Source: Axinella damicornis
Lineage: Eukaryota; Porifera; Demospongiae; Axinellida; Axinellidae
Assembly (NCBI GenBank): GCA_963931865.1
Contig: OZ007506.1
Coordinates: 10,479,301 to 10,543,300, forward strand
Direction: 5' to 3'
DNA: 64,000 bases
In this document: one piece after another, positions 34,895-46,239 of the stretch
Layout of the letters: each line of letters opens with the position of its first letter
Numbering within the stretch: position 1 is the first letter of the stretch
The notes under the pieces: generated by a model
Databases searched by the model: none
Seen by the model: only the letters and a program-made list of their open reading frames with translations
Told to the model about the DNA's origin: nothing
Translations under genes and position numbers: made by a program

Positions 34895-35306
34895 CTGTGC
34901 TGCGGCACATAACAGGGCTGGAATGATGTCACAGCTGAAGAATGTGCCCTTCAGAGGGAAGATATGTAAGGGAACAAAATTAACCAAGTCATGGCAAAAC
35001 AACCATATCATGGGATTCAGACAGTCTCACATCACAGAACGGTCTTCAAATGTAAACAAAGACATGAACCAAAATTATGGTTATGTGACTAGCTACATAC
35101 CTTGCATCTGCTGATCCCACTCTCAAGACATACTTGCGGGCCTGATTTTCCGTCAGTGAGGCAGGAACAGTTCTGATAGCTACCATCACCTTCAAAACGA
35201 CAACAATCCCGTGCTTCGCCATCAACTTCCCTTCATCGCCCAACTTCTCTAAACGCGTATAGTGAAATTGGCCTGTTTCATCTCCTCGTATGCGCTCTTC
35301 ACAGCT
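34895..35306 (-). CDS. Two-exon coding candidate downstream of the TM gene (island 1c, uninterrupted)
   Basis: Exons 35101-35306 (206 nt, acceptor CTCTTAG, donor GTATGT) and 34895-34948 (54 nt, acceptor CTCTGAAG, donor GTACGT). Both are open in one frame: exon 1 contains ARKYVLRVGSADA, and exon 2 continues (R)AHSSAVTSFQPCYVPQH and stays open to the donor, because the codon after TTC is CAG. Copies 1a and 1b carry TAG there. Further exons would lie left of 34895, where the array starts about 20 nt on, so the gene is cut. Exon 1 is rich in charged residues (Lys, Arg, Glu) and could be helical. No family recognised. The alternative phase-2 reading gives AVKSAYEEMKQANFTIRV and a stop. Confidence 0.42.
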
Positions 35307-35314
35307 CTAAGAGA

Positions 35315-35410
35315 CTACTTGTCAGCGCTTCGCTGGGTCTCCACTGATTGTAGGTCTTGTAGTAAGCCACGCCTGGGCTTCTTCGCTGCTGGCCCGTCTG
35401 TACTATTCAT
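35315..35410 (-). CDS. 31-codon ORF with basic cluster (island 1c only)
   Basis: ATG at 35408-35410, stop TAG at 35315-35317, just before the acceptor of the 206-nt exon. The product starts MNSTDGPAAKKPRRG, where KKPRR resembles a short nuclear localisation signal, and continues LLQDLQSVETQRSADK. In islands 1a and 1b one base is missing (CTGGTGAAT for CTGGATGAAT), so the ATG is lost although the rest of the frame is open. It may be the start of a second gene or a chance ORF. Confidence 0.25.
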   Translation of the reverse strand: MNSTDGPAAKKPRRGLLQDLQSVETQRSADK

Positions 35411-35457
35411 CCAGTCGTTCTCAGACCTCGAATGCTCACACATGTGGGTGTTTGGGG

Positions 35458-35476
35458 TCTGGGAACGAGACTATAT
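35458..35476 (+). repeat. Monomer-like patch inside island 1c
   Basis: Same 19-bp TCTGGGAACGAGACTATAT as in islands 1a and 1b. Confidence 0.6.
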
Positions 35477-35781
35477 CAGCACAAATTCGATCTGAACAGC
35501 CACACCCCCTATAAGAAGCAATGCAAACGTGCAATCATGGGTGCATGCAGATTGAGGCAGTACTCTAGCTGAAGGCTCATCAGCAAAGATTAAATGTTAT
35601 CACATTGCACATGCATGATGTCATGGGGTGGGTCTGCATGAGCTGCCTGAACTCGTGATTGAAGCAGAACACAATGTCATGTACAATCGTGCAGTTGGAC
35701 TCCCGATTCACGGCCGCCACAAAAGACGAAACTTGAAGCATAAACAACTTGAGGATTGTAATTCTGCACAATCAACACTAA

Positions 35782-35787
35782 TTTATT
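35782..35787 (-). other. Poly(A) signal AATAAA (island 1c)
   Basis: Conserved position after the tail exon, with the same downstream GT-rich stretch. Confidence 0.6.
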
Positions 35788-35845
35788 AGAATGCAAATTT
35801 AATATTGACTGGCCTGGTATGGCCCAACAACACAATGTCATAATC

Positions 35846-36118
35846 TCAGGTTGGATAAAACAAACAGCTACGGCATGAACTCAAGATTAATTTCACTTCG
35901 ATTGACATTTCAATTTCATCGTCCTCTTCCGTCACCTTGGCTGACTTACTGCTCTTGCTCATCGGATAGTACCTGCACAAACAGTGATGTATAGCAACAA
36001 GTCTGAAGAATGAGAAGTCACACATTCATCTATTGTCTACTCACCTTTCACATCTGCTTTGAGAATGGCAGCATCTGATTAGGAAGACCACACCAATGAT
36101 GATGCAGGCCACTATACC
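35846..36118 (-). CDS. 3' end of a single-pass membrane protein gene, two exons (island 1c)
   Basis: TM exon 36045-36118 encodes the same GIVACIIIGVVFLI with RCCHSQ after it. The 72-nt intron has the same splice sites. Tail exon 35846-35972 reads YYPMSKSSKS, then KVTEEDDEIE in place of EEAEEDDEIE, and ends SSCRSCLFYPT with TGA. All three copies keep frame, splice sites and acidic tail despite several substitutions. Ectodomain exons are missing to the right, where S-block sequence starts. Confidence 0.55.
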
Positions 36119-36454
36119 CTATGGAACAGGAGTGCATAATGAGGAAGCGAGTGGAAGGAAGGAACAGAACGATACATGATTGTCCATACAGTGATTGATA
36201 ACATAATTGCTGGAAGGTTTTGCACGATTACAATGCTCCAAGGTCCCACTACACCAAAACTGAGTTTCATCTAGCTGGGCGTGGCTATTGTGGATCCACC
36301 TGCAGTGCATGGACCTCCCTAGATGATGCTATGAAGTGTGGACACGAATGGTACTGTGATGGCCTGGGGATGTTCACTCAACCATAAGAAGGAGTGACTG
36401 GAGCAGAAATTTACTGTGGGTCTGTTATGCATCCGGCACATTTCCATGATTGCA

Positions 36455-36563
36455 TTCAAGTACAAGTACATTGTATCCTTACATGGTGCATCCAAATAAG
36501 GAGTGTCTGTACGCAGGATGTCACTACCTGGGCTAATTGCATCCTGAATTGGTTTCCCTGAAT
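36455..36563 (+). repeat. S block, 3' part only
   Basis: Joined to island 1c at TTCAAGTACAAG. TTGTATCCTTACATGG is private. Complete 3' end. Confidence 0.85.
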
Positions 36564-37348
36564 GAGCCTGGGAACGAGGTTAGCCCTGGGCTTGTACTCC
36601 GAACTGGTGCTTACCAGAGGAGCCTTGGAAAGAGGCTAGCCCAGGGTATGTACAACACAATGGTGCTCACTAGGGGAGCCTGGAAACGACGCTAGCCTAG
36701 GGATTGTACTCCGCACTGGTGCTCACCATGGGAGCCTGGGAATGAGGCTAGCTCTGGGCTTGTACTCCGTACTGGTGCTCACCAGGTGAGACGGGGAATA
36801 AGGCTATATAGCCCTGGGCTTGTACTCCACACTGGTGCTCCCTAGGGGAGCCTGGGAATGAGGATAGACCAAATTTGTACTCCGCACTGGTGCTGACCAG
36901 GGGAGCCTGGGAACGAGGCTAGCCCAGGGATTGTACTCCGTACTGGTGCTCAAGAGGGGAACCTGGGAACGAGGCTAGCCCTGGGAGTGTACCCTGTACT
37001 GATGCTCACCAGGGGAGCCAGGGAAATAGCCTAGCCAAGAGCTTGCACTCCGTACTGGTGCTCATCAGGGTAGCCTGGGAACAAGGCTAGACCAGTGATT
37101 GAACTCCGTACTGGTGCTAACCAGTGGAGCCTGGGAACAAGGCTAGCCCTGGGATTGCATACTCCGCACTGGTGCTCACCAGTGGAGCCTGGAATGAGGC
37201 TAGCCCACGGTTTGTGCTCCATACTGGTGCTCACCAGGGGAGCCTGGGAACAAGGATAGCCCTGGGATTGTATGCTCCGCACTGGTGCTCACCAAGAGAG
37301 CCTGGAATGAGGGTAGCCTAGGGCTTGTACTCCATACTGGCGCTCACC

Positions 37349-37569
37349 GTTCTCATCCGGCGAATCTCGAACTCCTTGTGTCTCCGCCGCTTGAACGGCA
37401 CATCTTCCAGTTCTGTCAGACAGAAATGATATCATTTGAATGTCACCCACACATCCACAGTTCAAGTGCATGTACACTGTATCCATACATGGTGCATCCA
37501 AATAAGGAGTGTCTGTACACAGGATGTCACTACCTGGGCTAATTCCACCCCGAATTGGTTTCCCTCAAT
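37349..37569 (+). repeat. S block, type A
   Basis: CATCCGGCGAATC, GAACGGCACATC and AAGTGCATGTACACTG. Ends CCACCCCGAATTGG, an ending close to that of 52742. Confidence 0.85.
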
Positions 37570-38045
37570 GAGCCTGGGAACGAGGTTATCCCTGGGCTTG
37601 TACTCCACACTGGTGCTCACCAGAGGAGCCTGGTAATGAGGCTAGCCCTGAGATTGTACTCCACACTTGTGCTCACTAGGGGAGCCTGGGAACGAGGCAA
37701 ACCTAGGGATTGTACTCTGTACTGGTGCTCACCAGGTGAGCCTGGGAACGAGGCTAGCCATGAGCTTGCACTCGGTACTGGTGCTCACCAAAAGAGCTTT
37801 GAAACAAGGCTAGCCAAGAGCTAGCACTCCATATTGGTGCTCATCAGGGGAGCCCGGGAACAAGGCTAGCCATGGATTGTACTCCGCACTGGTGCTAACC
37901 AGGGGAGCATGGGAACAAGGCTAGCCTGTACACGTGCTCACCAAGGGAGCCTGGAATGAGGCTAGCCCAGGGCTGTACTGGTGCTCACCAGGGCAGCCTG
38001 GGAACGAGGCTAGCAATGGGCTTGTACTCCATACTGGCGCTGACC

Positions 38046-38266
38046 GTTCTCATTCGGCGAACCACGAACTCCTTTTGTCTCCACCGCTAGAACGTCTCAT
38101 CTTCCAATTCTGTCAGACAGAAATGATGTCATTGGAATATCACCCACACAACCACAGTTCAAGTACAAGTACATTGTATCCATACAAGGTGCATCCAGAT
38201 AAGGAGTGTCTGTACACAGGATGTCACAACCTGGGATAATTGCATCCTGAATTGGTTTCCCTGAAT
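38046..38266 (+). repeat. S block, type B
   Basis: CACCGCTAGAACG and CATCCAGATAAGG, markers shared with 13036 and 43526. CCTGGGATAATTG is private. Confidence 0.85.
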
Positions 38267-39019
38267 GAGCTTGGGAACGAGGTTTTCCGGGGCTTGTACT
38301 CTGCGCTGGGGCTCACTACAGGAGCCTGGTAACGAGGCTAGCCCTAGATTTGTACTCCACACTGGTGCTCACTCCAGGAGCCTGGGAATGAGGGTAACCT
38401 ACGGATTGTATTCCGTACTGACGCTCACCATGGGAGCCAGGGAATGAGGTTAGCTCTGTACTTGTACTCCATACTGGTGCTAACCAGGGGGGCCGCGGAA
38501 CGACACTATATAGCCCTGTGCATCTACTCCGCACTGGTGCTCACTAGGGGAGCCTGGGAACAAGGAAACCCCTGATTTGCACTCCGCAATAGTGCTCACA
38601 AGGGGAGCCTGGGAACGAGGTTAGCCCAGGGATTGTACTCCGTACTGGCGATCAACATGGGAAACTGGGAATGAGGCTAGCCATGGGCGTGTACCATGTA
38701 CTGGTGCTCACCAGGGGAGCCATGGAGCCATGATCTTGCACTCCCTACTGGTGCTCATCAGGGGAGCTTGGGAACAAGGCTAGACCAGGGATTGTACTTC
38801 GTACTGGTGCTAATCAGTGGAGCCCGGGAACAGGGCTAGCCCTGGGATTGTATACTCCGCACTGGTGCTCACCATGGGAGCCAGGAATGAGGCTAGCCCA
38901 AGGATTGTGCTCCGTACTGGTGCTCACCAGGGGAGCCTGGGAACAAGGCGTGCCCAGGGATTGTATACTCCGCACTGGTGCTCACCAGGGGAGGCTGGAA
39001 TGACGCTAGCCCAGGGCTT

Positions 39020-39231
39020 GTTCTCATTTGGCGAACCTCGAACTCCTTTTATCTCCCCTGCTTGAATGTCTCATCTTCCAGTTCTGTCAGACAGAAATGA
39101 TATCATTGGAATGTCACCCACACATCCACAGCTCAAGTACAAGTACATTGTATCCATACATGGTGCATCCAAATAAGGTGTGTCTGTACACAGGATGTCA
39201 CTACCTGGGCTAATTGTTGGTTTCCCTGAAT
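39020..39231 (+). repeat. S block, type H
   Basis: Joined abruptly to a monomer (CAGGGCTTGTTCTCATTTGG) with the ACTCC-to-CACC part deleted. Partner of 684 at offset 38336. Confidence 0.85.
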
Positions 39232-39450
39232 GAGTCTGGGAACAAGGTTAGACCTGGGCTTGTACTCCGTACTGGTGCACACCAGGGGAGCCTGGGAACG
39301 AGGCTAGCCCTGGGTAGGTACTCCACGCTGGTGCTCACTAGAGGAGGCTGGGAACGAGGCAAACCTAGGGATTGTACTCCGCACTGGTGCTTACCAGGGG
39401 AGCCTGGAATGAGGCTAGCCCAGGGCTTGTACTCCATACTGGCGCTCACC

Positions 39451-39664
39451 GTTCTCATTCGGCGAAGCTCGAACTCCTTGAACGCTTGAACTTCTCATCT
39501 TCCAGTTCTGTAAGACAGAAATGATATCATTGGAATGCCTCCCACACAGCCACAGTTCAAGTACAAGTACATTGTATCCATACATGGTGCATCCAAATCA
39601 GGTGTGTCTGTACACAGGATGTCACTACCTGGGCTAATTGAATCTTGAATTGGTTTCCTTGAAT
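39451..39664 (+). repeat. S block, type D
   Basis: GAAGCTCGAACTCCTTGAACG, and GGAATGCCTCCC. Single counterpart of the doubled 1115/1539 blocks. Confidence 0.85.
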
Positions 39665-39883
39665 GAGTCTGGGAACAAGATTAGACTTTGGCTTGTACTC
39701 CGTACTGGTTCACACCAGAGGAGCTAGGGAACGAGGCTAGCCCTGGGTTTGTACTCCACACTGGTACTCACTTGGAGAGGCTGGGAACGAGGCAAACCTA
39801 GGGATTATACTCCGCACTGGTGCTCACCAGGGGAGCCTGGAATGAGGCTAGCGCAGGGCTTGTACTCCATACTGGCGCTCACC

Positions 39884-40097
39884 GTTCTCATTCGGCGAAC
39901 CTCGAACTCCTTGAACGCTGGAACTTCTCATCTTCCAGTTCTGTAAGACAGAAATGATATCATTGGAATGTCTCCCACACAGCCACAGTTCAAGTACAAG
40001 TACATTGTATCCATACATGGTGCATCGAAATAAGGTGTGTCGGTACACAGGATGTCACTACCTGGGCTAATTGCATCCTGAATTGGTTTCCCTGAAT
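39884..40097 (+). repeat. S block, type D
   Basis: Like 1970 (GAACGCTGGAACTTC) but with CGAACCTCG, and GCATCGAAATAAGG. Confidence 0.85.
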
Positions 40098-41302
40098 GAG
40101 TCTGGGAACAAAGTTAGACTTGGGCTTGTACTCCGTACTGGTGCACACCAGGGGAGCCTGGGAACGAGGCTAGCCATGAGCTTGCACTCGGTACTGGGGC
40201 TCAACAAGAGAGCCTTGGAACAAGGCTAGCCATGAGCTTGCACTCCATACTGGTGTTCATCAGCGGAGCCCAGCAACAAGGCTAGCCAGGGATTGTACTC
40301 CGTACTGGTGCTCATCAGGGGAACCTGGGAACGAGGCTAGCCCTGGGCGTTTACTCCGTACTGGTGCTCAACAGGGGAGCCGGGGAACGAGGCTATATAG
40401 CCGTTCGCTTGTACTCAGCACTGGTGCTCACTAGGGGAGCATGGGAACGAGACTACACTGTATACGTGCTCACAAGGAGAGCCTGGAATACAGCTAGCCC
40501 AGGGATTGTACTCCGTACTGGTGCTCCCCAGGGGAACCTGGGAACGAGTCTAGCCCTGGGCCTTACTCCGTACTGGTGCTCACCAGGGGAGCCGGGGAAC
40601 GAGGCTATATAGCCCTTGGCTTGTACTCAGCACTGGTGATCACTAGGGGAGCCTGGGAACGAGGCTAGCCCTGACATGTTCTCCGCACTGGTAATCACTA
40701 GGGGAGCCTGGGAACGAGTCTAGCCCTGGGCGTGTACTCTGTGCTGGTGCTCATCAGGGGAGCCAGGGAACGAGGCTAGCCATGAGTTTGAACTCCTTAC
40801 AGGTGCTTACCAGGAGAGCCTGGGAACAAGGCTAGCCAAGAGCTTGCACTCCATACTGGTGCTCATCATGGGAGCCTAGGAACAAGGCTAGCCCAGGGAT
40901 TGTACTCCGTAGTAGTGCTCACCAGGAGAGCCTGTGAACAAGGCTAGCCTGTATACGTGTTCAACAGGGGAGCCTGGAATGAGGCTAGCCCAAGGATTGT
41001 ACTCTGTAGTGGTGCTTATCAGAGGAGCCTGGGAACAAGACTAGCCCAGGGATTGTACTCCGCACTGGTGCTAACCAGTGGAGCCCGGGAACAAGGCTAG
41101 CCCTGGGATTGTTTACTCCGCACTGGTGCTCACAAGGGAAGCCTGGAATGAGGCAAGCCCAAGGATTGTGCTCCGTACTGGTGCTCACCAGGGGAGCCTG
41201 GGAACAAGGCGTGACCAGGGATTGTATACTGCGCACTGGTGCTCACCAGGGGAGCCTGGAATGAGGCTAGCCCAGGGCTTGTACTCCATACTGGCGCTCA
41301 CC

Positions 41303-41355
41303 GTTCTCATTTGGCGAACCTCGAACTCCTTTTGTCTTCGCTGCTTTAACGTCTC
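41303..41355 (+). repeat. S block fragment, type G
   Basis: CATTTGGCG to CTTTAACGTCTC, then monomer CTGGTGTTCTCC. An A block follows after 120 bp. Confidence 0.8.
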
Positions 41356-41422
41356 CTGGTGTTCTCCAGGGGCCCATGGAATGAGGGTAGCCTAGGGCTT
41401 GTACTCCAAACTGGCGCTCACC

Positions 41423-41644
41423 GTTTTAATTCAGCGAACTTCAAACTCCTTGTGTCTCCGCTGTTTGAACGTCACATCTTCCAGTTCTGTCAGACAGAAA
41501 TGATATCATTAGATTGCCACCCACACATCCACAGTTCAAGTACAAGTACATTGTATCCATACATGGTGCATCCAAATAAGGAGTGTCTGTACACAGGATG
41601 TCACTACCAGGGGCTAATTGCATCCTGAATTGGTTTCCCTGAAT
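41423..41644 (+). repeat. S block, type A
   Basis: GTTTTAATTCAGCG. ATCATTAGATTGCC alters the conserved CATTGG. CACTACCAGGGGC has an inserted base. Confidence 0.85.
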
Positions 41645-42633
41645 GAGCCTGGGAACGAGGTTACACCTGGGCTTGTACTTCGTACTGGTGCACACCAGGG
41701 GAGCCTGGGAATGAAGCTAGCCCTGGGTTTGTACTACACACTGGTGCTCACTAGGGGAGCCGGGAAACGAAGCTAGCCTAGGGATTGTACTCCGTACTGG
41801 TGCTCACCTAGGAAGCCTGGGAATGAGGTTAGCGCTGGGATTGTACTCTGTACTGGTTCTCACCAGGGGAGCCGGGGAACGAGGCTATATAGCCCTTGGC
41901 TTGTACTCCGCACTGGTGCTCACTAGGGGAGCCTGGGAATGAGGCTAGCCCTGACTTGTACTCTGCACTGGTGCTCACTAGGGGAGCCTGGGAACGAGGC
42001 TAGCCCTGTGCATGTACTCTGTACTGGTGCTCACCAGGGGAGCCAGGGAACGAGGCTATCCATCAGCTTGCACTCCTTACTGGTGATCACCAGGAGAGCC
42101 TTGGAACAAGGTTAGCCATGAGTCCATACTGGTGCTCAACAAGGGAGCCTGAGAACAAGGCTAGCCCAGGGATTATACTCCGTACTGGTGCTCACCAGGG
42201 GAGCCTGGGAACAAGGCTAGCCTGTATACGTTCTCACCAGGGGAGCCTGGAATGCGGCTAGCCCAGGCATTGTACTCTGTACTGGTGCTCACCAAGGAAA
42301 CCTGGGAACGAGGCTAGCCATGGGTGTGAACTCTCTACTTGTGCTCACCAGGAGATCCTGGGAACAAGGCTAGCCATGAGCTTGCACTTTGTACTAGTGC
42401 TCATCAGGGGAGCCTGGGAACAAGTCTAGCCCAGGGATTGTACTCTGCATTGGTGCTCACCAGGGAGCCTGGGAACAAGGCTAGCCCTGGGATTGCATAC
42501 TCTGTACCATCAAGGACTGGGACCTGCTAGATCAGAGACATTTTTGTGCTGTGTTTGCAAGGTTATTGTGCTCCATTGGAACTACACATGGAAATTGAAT
42601 GTCACTTTTGGGTTAGTCCCACCCCTCTTGCGT

Positions 42634-42660
42634 CCAATGATGTCACTACCGGCCACGCCC
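42634..42660 (+). promoter_or_regulatory. CCAAT / CRE-like / CACCC-type motif cluster
   Basis: CCAAT (42634-42638) overlaps the CRE-like TGATGTCA (42638-42645), followed by CCACGCCC (42653-42660), a KLF/Sp-type box. Such clusters are common in TATA-less animal promoters. Motif reading only. Confidence 0.35.
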
Positions 42661-42799
42661 AAACAATCTATCCTGCAATATGGCTTCCATAGCAAACCCG
42701 CTAGGCAATGACAAATGCTAGAATACGGCAACTTAAAACCCTATGAACCACCGTGATTTCGTCACAGCATGGAGAGCTAGAAGCCTGCTACATTTTAAG

Positions 42800-42925
42800 C
42801 CTAGCGATTGTTGATAGCTGGTATAGGTAGAGAGATATAGCTGATAATCATGCTAGTAGGGCAGCACTACTCAGATTAACTTACCTCAAGATCACTCCAG
42901 CAAAGATCAATCAACAATCGCTAGG
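42800..42925. repeat. 16-bp inverted repeat with 94-bp loop
   Basis: CCTAGCGATTGTTGAT at 42800-42815 is the exact reverse complement of 42910-42925. The loop contains the minus-strand GTAAGT donor at 42879-42884. No flanking target duplication was recognised, so a small MITE is possible but unproven. Confidence 0.8.
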
Positions 42926-43525
42926 GTAAATAGCTTTATCTACTCGGCAGGCATACGATGGACCACACTAGAGCCGTCAGAACCCTGATTTACGTTGCCG
43001 TATAACGCACCAACTCGGCAATGGTAGATCTGTGCGGCCATTCTCAGCAACTGGGCGTGGGAGGAGCACTCATCATGTGACATGCAGTCGAAAACACGTG
43101 CATACAATCGCATCTGTTCAACTGTGCACGCGAACAACAGCACAGTAGTGGACTTACATAGCAATGCTGCCAATAGTGGTCTTTGCTTCACTCCGTCTAA
43201 CTTGTACAGATCCAGCAAAAGCGCTGCAAGTAGTACTGTACTGATTTTGCCATGCAATTATGCACGTGACTATCACTACCTATGGCCAACACTTACTTGT
43301 ATATAATTCTATTACGGTCTATGAATAATTTTATTGCGGTTACTACGAGAGGCTTGCGCAGTCAAGCAAGGTCCCATTCCTTAACAGACATGAGTACTCC
43401 GCACTGGTGCTCTCCAGGTGAACCTGGAATGAGGCTAGCTCAGGGCTTATACTCTGTACTGGTGCTCACCAGGGCACCTGGAAACGAGGCTAGCAATGGG
43501 CTTGTACTCCATACTGGCGCTCACC

Positions 43526-43746
43526 GTTCTCATTCGGCGAACATCGAACTCCTTTTGTTTCAGCCGCTAGAACGTCTCATCTTCCAATTCTGTCAGATAG
43601 AAATGATGTCATTGGAATATCACCCACACAACCACAGTTCAAGTACAAGTACATTGTATCCATACATGGTGCATCCAGATAAGGAGTGTCTGTACACAGG
43701 ATGTTACAACCTGGGCTAATTGCATCCTTAATTGGTTTCCCTGAAT
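43526..43746 (+). repeat. S block, type B
   Basis: GAACATCGAACTCC, CAGCCGCTAGAACG and TCAGATAGAAATG. First S block after island 2a. Follows the monomer TCTCCAGGTGAACC. Confidence 0.85.
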
Positions 43747-44949
43747 GAGTTTGGGAACGAGGATATCCCTGGGCTTGTACACTGCGCTGGGGCTCACCAG
43801 AGGAGCCTGGTAACGAGGCTAGCCCTAGATTTGTACTCCACACTGGTGCTCACTCGATGAGCCGGGGAATGAGGGTAACCTAGGGATTGTATTCCGTACT
43901 GATGCTCACCATGGGAGCCTGGGAATGAGGTTAGCTCTGTACTTGTACTCCATACTGGTGCTCACCAGCGGGGCCGGGGAACGACGCTATATAGCCCTGT
44001 GCATCTACTCCGCACTGGTGCTCACTAGGAGAGCCTGAAAACGAGGAAAGCCCTGATTGGCACTCCGCAATGGTGCTCACTAGGGGAGCCTGGGAACGAG
44101 GCTAGCCCAGGGATTGTACTCCGTACTGGTGATCAACAGGGGAACCTAGGGAACGAGGCTAGCCATGGGCGTGTACTATGTACTGGTGCTCACTAGGGGA
44201 GCCATGGAGCCATGGTCTTGCACTCCCTACTGGTGCTCATCAGGTGAGCCTGGGAACAAGGCTAGACCAGGGATTGTACTCCGTACTGGTGATCAACAGG
44301 GGAACCTAGGGAACGAGACTTGCCATGGGCATGTACTATGTACTGGTGCTCACCAGGGGAGCCATGGAGCCATGGTCTTGCACTCCCTACTGGTGCTCAT
44401 CAGGTGAGCCTGGGAACAAGGCTAGACCAGGGATTGTACTCCGTACTGGTGCTAACCAGTGGAGCCGGGAAACAAGGCTAGCCCTGGGATTGTACACTCG
44501 GAACTGGTGCTCACCAGGGGAGCCTTGGAACCAGGCTAGCCTGTATTCCTGCTCACCAGGGGAGCCTGGAATGAGGCTAGCCCAGTGATTGTACTCCATA
44601 CTGGTGCTCACAAGGGGAACCTGGGAACGAGGCTAGCCATGGGCGTGTACTATATACTGGTGCTCACCAGGGGAGCAATGGAACGAGACTAGCCATGATC
44701 TTGCACTCCATACTGGTGCTCATCAGGGGAGCCTGGGAACAAGGCTAGCCCACGGATTGTACACTACACTGGTGCTCACCAGAGGAGCCTGAGACCAAGG
44801 CTAGCCCTGGAATTGTATACTCTGAACTGGTGCTCTCCAGGGGTGCCTGGAGTGAGGCTAGTCAAGGGCTTATACTCTGTACTGGTGCTCACCAGGGCAG
44901 CCTGGGAACAAGGCTACCACTGGGCTTGTACTCCATACTGGCGCTCACC

Positions 44950-45170
44950 GTTCTCATTCGGCGATCCATGAACTCCTTTTGTCTACGCCGCTTGAACGTC
45001 TCATCTTCCAATTCTGTCAGACAGAAATGATGTCAATGGAATATCACCCACAAAACCACAGTTGAAGTACAAGTACATTGTATCCATACATGGTGCATCC
45101 AAATAAGGAGTGTCTGTGCAAAGGATGTCACAACTTGGGCTAATTGCATCATGAATTGGTTTCCTTGAAT
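44950..45170 (+). repeat. S block, type B
   Basis: CGATCCATGAACTCC, CTACGCCGC and GATGTCAATGGAATATC. CAAAACCACAG. Partner of 14298. Confidence 0.85.
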
Positions 45171-46239
45171 GAGAATGGGAACGAGTTTATCCCTGGGCTT
45201 GTACTCCGTATTGGTGCTCAATAAGGGGAGCCGGGGAATGAGGCCATACAGCCCTTGGCTTGCACTCCGCACTGGTTCTAACTAGCGGAGACTGGAAACG
45301 AGGCTAGCCCAGGGATTGTACTCGTGCTCACTATGGAAACCTAGGAACGAGGCTAGCCTTGGTCGTGATCTCTGTACTGGTGCTAAACAGGGGAGCCAGG
45401 GAACAAGGCTAGCCATTAGTTTGCACTCCGTACTGGTGCTCACCAGGAGAGCCTGGGAACAAGGCTAGCCATGAGCTTGCATTCCGTACTGGTGCTGATC
45501 AGGGAGCCTGGGAACCAGGCTAGTCCAGGGATTGTACTCTGCACTGGAGCTCACCAGGGGAGCCTGGGAACAAGGCTAGCCCTGGGATTGTATACTGCGC
45601 ACTGGTGCTCTCCAGGGGAGCCTGGAATGAGGCTAGCCCAGGGCTTACACTCTGTACTGTTGCTCACCAGGGGAGCTGGGAAACCAGGTTATATAGCTCT
45701 GGGCTTGTACTCCGCACTGGTGCTCACTAGGGGAACCTGGGAACGAGCCTAGACCTGACTTGTACTCCGCACTGGTGCTAACAAGGGGAGCCTGAGAACG
45801 AGGCTAGCTCAGGGATTGTACTCCGTACTGGAGCTCTCCAGTGAAACCTGGGAACGAGGCTAGCACCGGACATCTACTCTGTACTGGTGCTCACCAAGGG
45901 AGCCAAGGAACGAGGCTAGCAATGAACTTGCACTCTATCCTGGTGCTCACCAGGAGAGACTGGGAACAAGGCTAGCCATGAGCTTGCACTCCGTACTGGC
46001 GCTCATCAGGGGAGCCTGGGAACAAGGCTAGCCCAGGGATTGTACTCCATACTGATGCTAACCAGGGGAGCCTGGGAACAAGGCTAGCCCTGGGATTGTA
46101 TACTCCGCACTGGTGCTCACCAAGGGAACCTGGAATGAGGCTAGCCCAGGGCTTGGGATTGTATACTCCGCACTGGTGCTCTCGAGGGGAGCCTGGAATG
46201 AGGGTAACCTAGGGCTTGTACTCCATACTGGCGCTCACC

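Larger units (their letters stand above)
34875..36454. other. Unique island 1c (third copy)
   Basis: Same layout and edges as 1a. This copy differs most in detail: CAG instead of TAG in the 54-nt exon, CACACATGTGG instead of CACACGTGTGG, an extra A that creates an ATG at 35408-35410, and AAGGTGACG in the tail exon. Bases 35411-35781 hold no supported exon except the monomer-like patch. Its right edge continues as S block from 36455. Confidence 0.9.
36455..42508 (+). repeat. Satellite array, segment 6
   Basis: Post-island order to about 37350, then monomers with eight S blocks. From 38337 it repeats the start of the window. From 40100 it is repeated again at 53935. Ends inside a monomer at CTCTGTACC next to island 2a. 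No gene seen. Confidence 0.95.
42509..43391. other. Unique island 2a (first of two copies)
   Basis: ~883 bp unrelated to the monomer. On the minus strand, from right to left: AATAAA at 43330-43335, a region containing a 105-codon ORF (42940-43257), then a strong donor context GAG|GTAAGT with the exon end at 42885. On the plus strand at 42634-42660 are CCAAT, TGATGTCA and CCACGCCC in close order. A perfect 16-bp inverted repeat flanks the donor. The layout fits a captured gene-start or intergenic region. No protein family is recognised. Monomers resume at GAGTACTCC. Confidence 0.85.
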
